Assembly (NCBI GenBank): GCA_015143295.1
Contig: CM026557.1
Coordinates: 26,693,760 to 26,757,759 of the forward strand
Origin: Tetracentron sinense
Lineage: Eukaryota > Streptophyta > Magnoliopsida > Trochodendrales > Trochodendraceae
DNA length: 64,000 nt
Direction of reading: 5' to 3'
Numbering within the stretch: the stretch's first letter is position 1; the number at the start of each line of letters is the position of its first letter. The translations under genes were made by a program, and so were the position numbers. The notes under the pieces are model-generated. The model did not search any database and had not been told where the DNA came from. It worked only from the letters and a program-made list of their open reading frames with translations. Shown here piece after piece: positions 56,565 through 64,000 of this stretch.

Positions 56565-59500
56565 TGAGACGCGGTGCTCGGGGTCACGGATACAATACGA
56601 GGGGAAGTGGAAGTGATGCCCCTTCCGGTGACGAGCAACCCGATTTTGCCCAAGCTTTTGCATCTATAGCCGAGACTTTGGCTATGTTAGCAGCAAGGCC
56701 GGTTGCTGTTACTCCTTCTACGCCTCCGCCACCTCCGGCACACCATGCTTCAGGATTGGAGGCATTTAGGAGATTGCGTCCTCCTACCTTCTTCGGTACT
56801 ACTGACCCCATGGTCGCCGAGGCATGGGTGATCCAATTGGAAAAGATTTTTAAAGCGCTCCACTGCACTAATGAACAGAGAGTGGACTGGGCCACCTTCG
56901 TGATGGAAGGTGCGGCCGAGCATTGGTGGAGAGCCACACAGAGACAGAGGGAGTCCACCAGGGCGGGGGAGCCGTGGACATGGCCGGAATTTTTGGATGT
57001 CTTCTATAAGCAGTATTTTCCAGCAGCTGTCAAAGAACAGAAGGATATTGAATTCATGACTCTTGAATAAGGAGAGTTGAGTGTGGCCGATTATGAGGCT
57101 ACCTTCATGGAGTTATCGAGATTCGCACCTCACCTAATTGCATCGGAGCATATGCGAGTCAGGAAATTTGAGCGGGGATTGAAACCCTCCATTAGAGACA
57201 GGGTCTCGATGTTCCAGGTGGCTACCTGGGGAGAGGTTGTGAGCAAGGCGAAGCTTGCCGAGAAGAATTCGGAAGAATTCTTCAAGAGAAGGGATGTGGC
57301 TCGAGGGCAATCGAGTAGTTCGGGGTCGGCAGAGAAGAGGGCTAGGGCAGCCCCATATCAGGCATCCAAGCTGATATGGTCACAGAGGCCTCCCTTGACA
57401 TCACAGGTATCTCGGCCTACCACTACATCGGTACCTCGTCCCACACTTTCACAGGCCACCCGATATGTTCCACCTTCATCCTCATCAGCATTTGAGGAGT
57501 GCTCCTATTGTGGTCGGAGTCACCGGATTGGTGAATGTCGGAGGATTTCGGGTGGGTGCTTTCACTGTGGAGATGTGAATCACATGGTCAGGGATTGCCC
57601 ATGCAGGCAGCTGCAGCCTATCCAACCCCAGGGGAGTAGGCCCCCAGTTCGACAGGATTCCCAGCCGGGATCCTCACAGGCTTCTGCGTCTAGGCCTTCA
57701 CAACCCACATTATCCACTCCACCGCCTCGCAGGGCAGACCAGGGGCAGGTCTTTGCCTTATCGGAATGAGATGCACGTGCATCTGACGATGTCGTGCAAG
57801 GTATGCTATCATGCTAAAGTTTTGAGTTGTAATTGGCTTCTATTATGTGATGTGATTGCTTATATGTATGACATACTATCTATACTTATGTGTTATTGTG
57901 TGAAATCTATTAACGTGAATTTAATTAATCACACAGGCGCGTTATTAGTGAATGAATGCCTAGCCCGAGTGTTGATCGACACAGGATCCACTCATTCCTT
58001 TGTATCGCCTAGCTTTGCGAAAGGATTTTCAACCAAGTCCAGTCAATTGAAGCATGAATTGACCATCTCCACACCGCTCGGCAAGTCGGTGGACACGGAC
58101 CGTATATACAGGGACTGTGTAGTCCAAGTGGGACAGAATGAGTTGTTAGCCGACCTCATCATCCTGGACTTCCAAGACTTAGATTTCGATGTTATACTCG
58201 GTATGGATTGGCTATCGGCTCACCACGGACATGTGGCATGTTTCGAGAAGATGGTGAACTTCGAGCCGATGGGAGTTAAGCCATTTCACTTTCGAGGGTT
58301 GAGGGAAAGAGACATTGCTCGCCTCGCAGCCTTGAGTATAGCAAACCCAGAAACACAAAACTCCTCGGCCATTCCGGTCGTGAGTGAGTTCTTGGACGTG
58401 TTTTTGGAGGAACTTCCCGGGTTACCTCCGAATCGGGAGATTGAGTTCGCTATAGAGCTTACTCCGGGCACCGCTCCGATTTCAAGAGCCCCATATAGAA
58501 TGGCCTCGATAGAGCTTGAAGAATTGAAGAGCAAATTGAGGAGTTACAACAACTTGGTTTCATCCAACCAAGTGTGTCACCGTGGGGAGCTCCGGTCCTT
58601 TTTGTGAAGAAGAAAGACGGGTCAATGAGAATGTGCATAGATTACCGGCAGTTGAACAAGGTGACTATTAAGAATCGTTATCCTTTGCATCGGATAGACG
58701 ACTTGTTCGACCAACTAAATGGAGCGAGATTTTTCTCCAAGATTGATCTGAGATCGGGGTATCATCAGTTAAAGATCAAGGCGGAAGATGTTCCGAAGTC
58801 GGCTTTCAGGACTCGGTATGGGCACTACGAGTTCCTTGTCATGCCTTTTGGGCTGACGAATGCACCGGCGGCGTTCAGGGATTTGATGAACCGGGTGTTC
58901 CGATCGTACTTGGATCGATGTGTGATTGTGTTCATAGATGACATTTTGGTGTATTCCCAGACACGGGAAGATCACGCACGAGACCTTCGTCTGGCTCTGG
59001 AGATGTTGAGAGAGCATAGGCTATACGCTAAGTTAAGCAAGTGCGAATTTTGGTTGGAGAAGGTGGCGTTCCTAGGCCACGTAGTGTCGGCTGAGGGCAT
59101 TTCTGTTGACCCGGCAAAGATAGAGGCAGTTATGAGATGGGAGAGACCCAAGAGCGTCACAGAGATACGTAGTTTTCTCGGGCTGGCAGGCTACTATCGG
59201 AGATTTGTGGAGGGATTCTCCAATTTGGCAGCACCTCTCACTTACTTGACGAGGAAGAATGCCAAGTTTAGTTGGAGCGACAAATGCGAAGTGAGTTTTC
59301 AGGAGTTGAAGAAACGCCTCACCACAGCCCCCGTCCTTACTGTGCCATCCGGGAGTGGTGGTTTTGTGGTTTACAGTGATGCCTCGCATGTGGGGTTGGG
59401 ATGTGTACTTATGCAGCACGGCAAAGTCATTGCTTACGCCTCCAGGCAATTGAAAGAGCATGAGAAGAATTATCCCACTCACGATTTAGAGCTCGCCGCA

Positions 59501-61290
59501 GTTGTGTTTGCCTTGAAGATTTGGCGACATTATCTCTATGGGGAACAGTTCGACGTATTCACGGATCATAAAAGCTTGAAGTACCTGTTCTTCCAAAAGG
59601 AATTGAATTTAAGGCAGAGGAGATGGTTAGAGTTTTTGAAAGACTACGAATGTTCTATTCAATATCATCCGGGCAAGGCGAACGTTGTAGCCGATGCTCT
59701 TAGCCGGAAGCCCCCTGGACTTTTGGCGCACATGATGCTGAGGGAATGGAGGTTGTTAGAAGATGCATCCAACCTCGACATCAGTTTTAGTCTTCCTACT
59801 TTTGGGCCAGTAATGGCTAATATCACAGTTAGGCCATATATCCTGAGCATGACGAGGGAGTTGCAGGGAATGGATGCCGAGCTACTGTCTTGCCGAGACC
59901 AGTCAGTTAAAAGTGGCAGCAAGGATTTTACGGTGAGGGATGATGAAATTATCACTTTCAAGGAAAGAGTATGTGTCCCAGCTGATGAGAAGCTTAAACG
60001 AGAAATCTTGTACGAGGCTCACCGGTCCAAGTACACCATTCACCCCGGGGGTACCAAGATGTATAGGGACTTGAAGAAGCACTTTTGGTGGCGAAACATG
60101 AAGCGAGAAATAGCGGAGTACGTGTCCCAATGCTTGGTGTGCCAACAAGTCAAGGCCGAGCACAGGAGACCGGCGAGTCTGTTGCAGTCTCTCCCTATTC
60201 CCGAGTGGAAATGGGAACATATCTCTATGGACTTCATTGTGGGGTTGCCAAAGACAGTTAGAAAGACTGATGCGATATGGGTTGTTGTTGACAGACTCAC
60301 GAAGTTCGCCCATTTCTTACCGTACCAGATTACATTCAACTCAAATCAGTTAGCTGCCTTGTACATCAAAGAGATAGTCCGATTGCACGGAGTGCCAGTG
60401 AGCATTGTCTCAGACCGGGATCTAAGGTTCACATCCAGGTTTTGGAGAAGTTTTCAGGATGCCATGGGTTCCCGACTAGACTTTAGCACGGTCTTCCATC
60501 CACAGACGGATGGGCAAACCGAGCGAGTGAATCAGATTATTGAAGACATGCTCCGTGCATGTATGCTAGACTTCAAGGGAAGTTGGGAGGATCACCTACC
60601 TTTAGTGGAATTCGCCTACAACAATAGTTACCAGGCAAGCATACAGATGGCACCCTTTGAGGCTTTGTACGGAAGGAGTTGTAGATCTCCGTTGTATTGG
60701 GATGAAGTGGGAGAAAGAAAAATTTTGGGCCCCGAGTTGATTGAACAAACTGCGGATAGAGTCAAGCTCATCCAGGAAAGGTTGAAGACCGCACAAGACC
60801 GACAGAAAAGCTATGCTGACAACCGAAGGAGGGATCTTGAATATCGAGTTGGTGACTTTGTTTTTGTCAAGATTTCACCAACCAAGGGGGTTATGAGATT
60901 CGGGAAAAGAGGCAAGCTTAGCCCGAGATATGTGGGTCCATTCGAGATCATTACTCGAGTTGGTGAGGTAGCTTACCGAGTTGCCTTGCCCGCTCACATG
61001 GCGGCGATCCACAACGTATTTCACATCTCCATGCTTCGGAAGTATATCCCGGATCCTTCTCATGTCATCGAGCTTGATCCGATAGAGATCCGAGAGGACC
61101 TCACCCTAGTTGAACAACCGGTGCAGATCTTGGATAGGCGAGATCAAGTCTTGCGCAACAAGACCGTTCCCTTGGTCTTGGTAAGATGGCACCACCATTC
61201 AAGGGAGGAAGCTACTTGGGAATGAGAAGCCGAAGTACGAGAAAAGTACCCCCATTTATTTGTTTAAGGCCTTGACATTCCCTTGTATTT
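56565..61290 (+). pseudogene. Element 2 gag-pol region (fossil)
   Basis: Gag at about 56.56-57.77 kb, with EHWWR in the capsid-like part and a CCHC knuckle (CFHCGDVNHMVRDC, about 57560); protease with [10 protein letters not shown] near 57.97 kb and [13 protein letters not shown] with [15 protein letters not shown] and FIDDILVYS at about 58.63-58.96 kb; RNase H with [11 protein letters not shown] near 59.37 kb and TDHKSL; integrase with [21 protein letters not shown] and [14 protein letters not shown] at about 60.13-60.53 kb; a C-terminal chromodomain-like tail ([16 protein letters not shown], about 61.17-61.22 kb). Chromodomains steer integration toward particular histone marks. The stretch from RT to the end reads without a break, but the whole has a few interruptions. 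Confidence 0.93.
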
Positions 61291-61358
61291 TGTTATAGTT
61301 TTACGCGTGTATGTATCGTCCAAATTTCGGGGATGAAATTTTTGTAAGGGGAGGAGAA

Positions 61359-63668
61359 TGTAGCACCCCAAACTTTTCCATCTTTAAATGAACAAGTATT
61401 TCGTAGTTGAATGGCCTTCCGCGTAGTCTAATTAATAAATAGGGGAGAAATTGGAAATTCTGAAATGTTAGAAATGTGCGTTTTCGAGAGACGAATCCAA
61501 CGCAAGTTGAATCGTCGAAATCGGACGAACGAGTCAAAAGATATGGCCAAAACAGTCGGGACCAGCAGAGCACCGATCGCTCGGTCCACGGAGCGATCGA
61601 TCGGTCCAAAACCGATCGATCGGTCCAAAACCGATCGATCGAAGGCTATCGATTGGTCGAAAAATTTGTATGGGGAAATTTTCTAGAGAGTGAGTTTTTG
61701 ACCAGTCGATCGGTCAATAACACCGATCGCTCGGTAGGTAACCGATCGATCGGTCATAACCACTGATCGCTCGGTCTTTGCGTTTTTTTGCAGAAATTTC
61801 AGTAAGGGCGTTTTCGTCTTTTGGGTGTTAAACCCTTACCCATAAGGGTTTGCTCGACTCTTTGATCCCTCATTCACAACCCTTAGACATCTTGAGAGCT
61901 AGAGAGTGAGAAGAAGAGGGTTTTGACCTAGGGTTTCCATTGAGGAAGAAATCAAAGGGGTGGACCATCCTAGGTCGTCCTCAAACTTGGATTTGCTTAA
62001 AGTTCAAGGCTTGGATTCTCCAAATCCAACCTCAACCTCGTGTGGAGTACCTCTTCCAAGCTAGGGCAGCGTTTCTACATCATCCTCAAGGATTTTTCTT
62101 TCCCTTTTCAAGGTTAGTACACTCTTCCTAGTTACTTTGGTAATAACCTAGGATTTTCCTAAGTAAATATGTGTTAGATCTTCCCCATTGCTCCCTTGTG
62201 TTGGTATATGCTAAATCCCTAAAACATAAACAAGATAATACAAACAAATGGTGGAATGTATGAATGGATGAGGAGTGGAGGCGATTGGATGCCATGTTGT
62301 AATGTATTGAATGATGGAAAAATGGTGGAAGGGTATATTACGCATAATGAACACACCCCAAGTGTTTGATGAAATGTTCGAATGAGAAAATATGAAATAA
62401 CTAAAGGTAAAAAGGTTGAATACCACATGTTTGATAGAATGCATGAATAAATTAAGATTTGAAAGCATGAGTCACATAAATGTTCCCCATTTGGTAAGTT
62501 GTATACATGTGTTTATTTCGCTTCCTAAATTCTCCTGTGAGTTGGGAATTGTTAAAATGCTATGTGTCATCATGATTTCACGATTGCTATGCACGAGCAC
62601 GTATGTAGATGGAGGATATTGTCAAGGAGGTTGGTAGCCCCGGTTAAGGGTGCTAACCTCTGGCTCATAAGAAACGTATTGCATTGTCAAGGGGGTTGGT
62701 AGCCCAGGGATCATGCGGGTACTAACCTCTGGCTCATAAGAAAGGAAATGGTAGTGTCAAGGAGGTTGGTAGCCCCGGTTAAGGGTGCTAACCTCTGGCT
62801 CATAAGTAAGGTATCGTACTGTCAAGGAGGCTGGTAGCCCAGGGATGTTCGGGTGCTAGTCTCTGGCTCATAAGAAGTGTATTGTACTGTCAAGGGGGTT
62901 GGTAGTCCAGGGATGTGCGGGTGCTAACCCCTGGCTCATAAGAAAGGTATTGTACTGTCAAGGAGGTTGGTAGCCCAGGGATATGCGGGTGCTAACCTCT
63001 GGCTCATAAGAAATATTGAAAGGACAACTCAAAGAGGAATTGTATGACGCATAGACATGTTTTAGTTTCATAATAATTATGACTTGATAAAATGTTTATG
63101 TATGAGGTTGCTAGAAATGATTATGAACTATACTCCTCCCATTACTTGTATATGATGTTGTTCGTTATTACCATTGTTAGTTAGGGGCTTGTACTCGCTG
63201 AGTATTCCATGCTCAGCCGTACTTTCATGTCGGCAGGTACCCGAGTCCCTCTCGACATTTGTGATCCGGGTCCTTGGATAGAGGAGGACTATGGCGAGGA
63301 GGAACCTTATGAGGATCTAGTAGTCGAGCCTCAGGCGGAGGCGAGAGACTTAGACCATTGGCCCCACGGGGGTGACTATTGAGCGAGACAGAGTTGTATT
63401 TTGTCTTTTGTATTTTGTTAGGTGGGCCTGTCCACCTTAGGCTTAGACGTGTTGTACATATGTTAAACTTGGAATACTGTTTTGGAACTTTAGAAGAAAA
63501 AAAAAAGGAGTTGGTTGCGCTTCCGCATTTTTATGTTTAGCTTCCGCGCTCTGATTATCATTGTATTAGTATTATATTTTGCCTTGTTCATTACAGGATG
63601 GTTTGGCAGGTTTGTATAGTCCACCTAAAGTATCCCTAAACTCCTAGGGGGTATTTTGGGGCGTGACA
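61359..63668 (+). repeat. Element 2 3' LTR
   Basis: 2310 bp. Starts TGTAGCACCCCAAAC. Same order of parts as the 5' LTR with one minisatellite unit fewer and one more GATCGATCGGTCC repeat near 61610-61640. Confidence 0.9.
63209..63382 (+). CDS. Micro-ORF in element 2 3' LTR
   Basis: Same 57-codon frame as at 55768-55941; I see no change in the encoded peptide between the two LTRs. Confidence 0.5.
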   Translation: MLSRTFMSAGTRVPLDICDPGPWIEEDYGEEEPYEDLVVEPQAEARDLDHWPHGGDY

Positions 63669-63673
63669 GTTAG

Positions 63674-64000
63674 TTCCCCTTAGGTTCTGGGGGTCCTTCA
63701 AGTCATGAGGGAACCCCTGGTGCACCCCCCCCCCCCGTGAGGGGAAAATCGATTTATAGAAAAATAGGTAATGGTGGTAGATAACTACCGCCATTTTTAA
63801 ACCTTATTGTTGCAAGCCCTTTAACCCTAGTTAGGTTAGGCCCTGGTCTAATCCAGGGCTATGATTAGAACCCTCAGACCCCTAGCTACCTTTCCTGGTC
63901 CTTCTAGGTCTTAACCACCCCTTAACCCTGGTTAATTTAGCCTTAAAATACTAGTTAGTTAATGGCGGTAGTCCATCTTCCGCCATTACAGACATGCAGG
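63674..64000. repeat. Hairpin-rich repeat, right of element 2
   Basis: Continuation of the sequence split by element 2. A 12-C run (63725-63736) and two more hairpins, at 63770-63796 (ATGGTGGTAG...CTACCGCCAT) and 63961-63987 (AATGGCGGTA...CCGCCATT). No coding signal; runs off the window. Confidence 0.55.

Larger units (their letters stand above)
53883..63668 (+). mobile_element. Tekay/Del chromovirus, nearly whole (element 2)
   Basis: A 9786-bp Ty3/gypsy element flanked by the 5-bp duplication GTTAG (53878-53882 and 63669-63673). LTRs are 53883-56226 and 61359-63668, ending GGGGCGTGACA. Primer site TGGTATCAGAGC at 56231-56242 (initiator tRNA-Met); polypurine tract AAGGGGAGGAGAA at 61346-61358. 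The internal order gag, protease, RT, RNase H, integrase, chromodomain-like tail is as in element 1, and the two are clearly the same lineage. It is close to whole, with about three or four interruptions. The LTRs differ by about 2 percent plus small length changes, so the insertion is roughly a million years old or less. Confidence 0.93.

Noticed and set aside
56565-61290. An 880-codon open frame as a host gene
   Set aside because: All motifs are retroelement RT, RNase H and integrase, and it lies between two LTRs with a primer site and target duplication.
53883-63668. Elements 1 and 2 as one inverted duplication
   Set aside because: They have different target duplications (TAACC and GTTAG) and clearly diverged LTRs; they are separate insertions of one lineage.

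Overview
The window is nuclear DNA from a flowering plant. Evidence: a split host gene with GT/AG introns and plant-type exons, chromovirus (Tekay/Del-type) and SIRE-type LTR elements with initiator-tRNA-Met primer sites, a plant Rep-helicase Helitron, a tRNA-derived SINE and several MITE families. I cannot name the species.
Layout. 1-17.2 kb holds the 5' part of one host gene on the minus strand, a ZIFL (zinc-induced-facilitator-like) major facilitator transporter. Seven exons with clean splice sites run from 16647 down to 1690; the rest should lie left of the window. Intron 2 is 10.8 kb because it carries a Tekay-like solo LTR (4524-6688), an old Ty1/copia remnant (about 6.9-11.4 kb) and a 1.0-kb hAT-type MITE inside that remnant. 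17.2-19.3 kb is a MITE- and SINE-rich flank. 19848-41743 fits one large Helitron: TC 5' end, a 115-bp tandem array, a broken Rep-Pif1 gene (32423-37782), a captured RAE1 (WD40 nuclear-export factor) fragment and a canonical hairpin-CTAG 3' end. A young Tekay element (21915-31585, coding on minus) sits in the tandem array. 42311-49009 is a SIRE-like element with gag but no recognisable pol. 49.8-51.5 kb is a rearranged copy of the ZIFL 5' flank lacking the start-codon exon, between two copies of another repeat. 52.8-64 kb is telomere-like minisatellite and a hairpin-rich repeat into which a second Tekay element (53883-63668, plus) inserted.
Most interesting: the two Tekay elements carry diverged LTRs, yet every LTR keeps a micro-ORF of 52 or 57 codons just after a conserved stem-loop. 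Its acidic product keeps a DP-x-PW-[IV]-EE...DLD-x-WP...DY pattern with mostly silent or conservative changes, and a decayed relative lies at the same place in the solo LTR. This suggests selection on a peptide encoded inside an LTR. Coordinates of splice sites, LTR ends and target-site duplications were read base by base; ages and identities are by-eye estimates.
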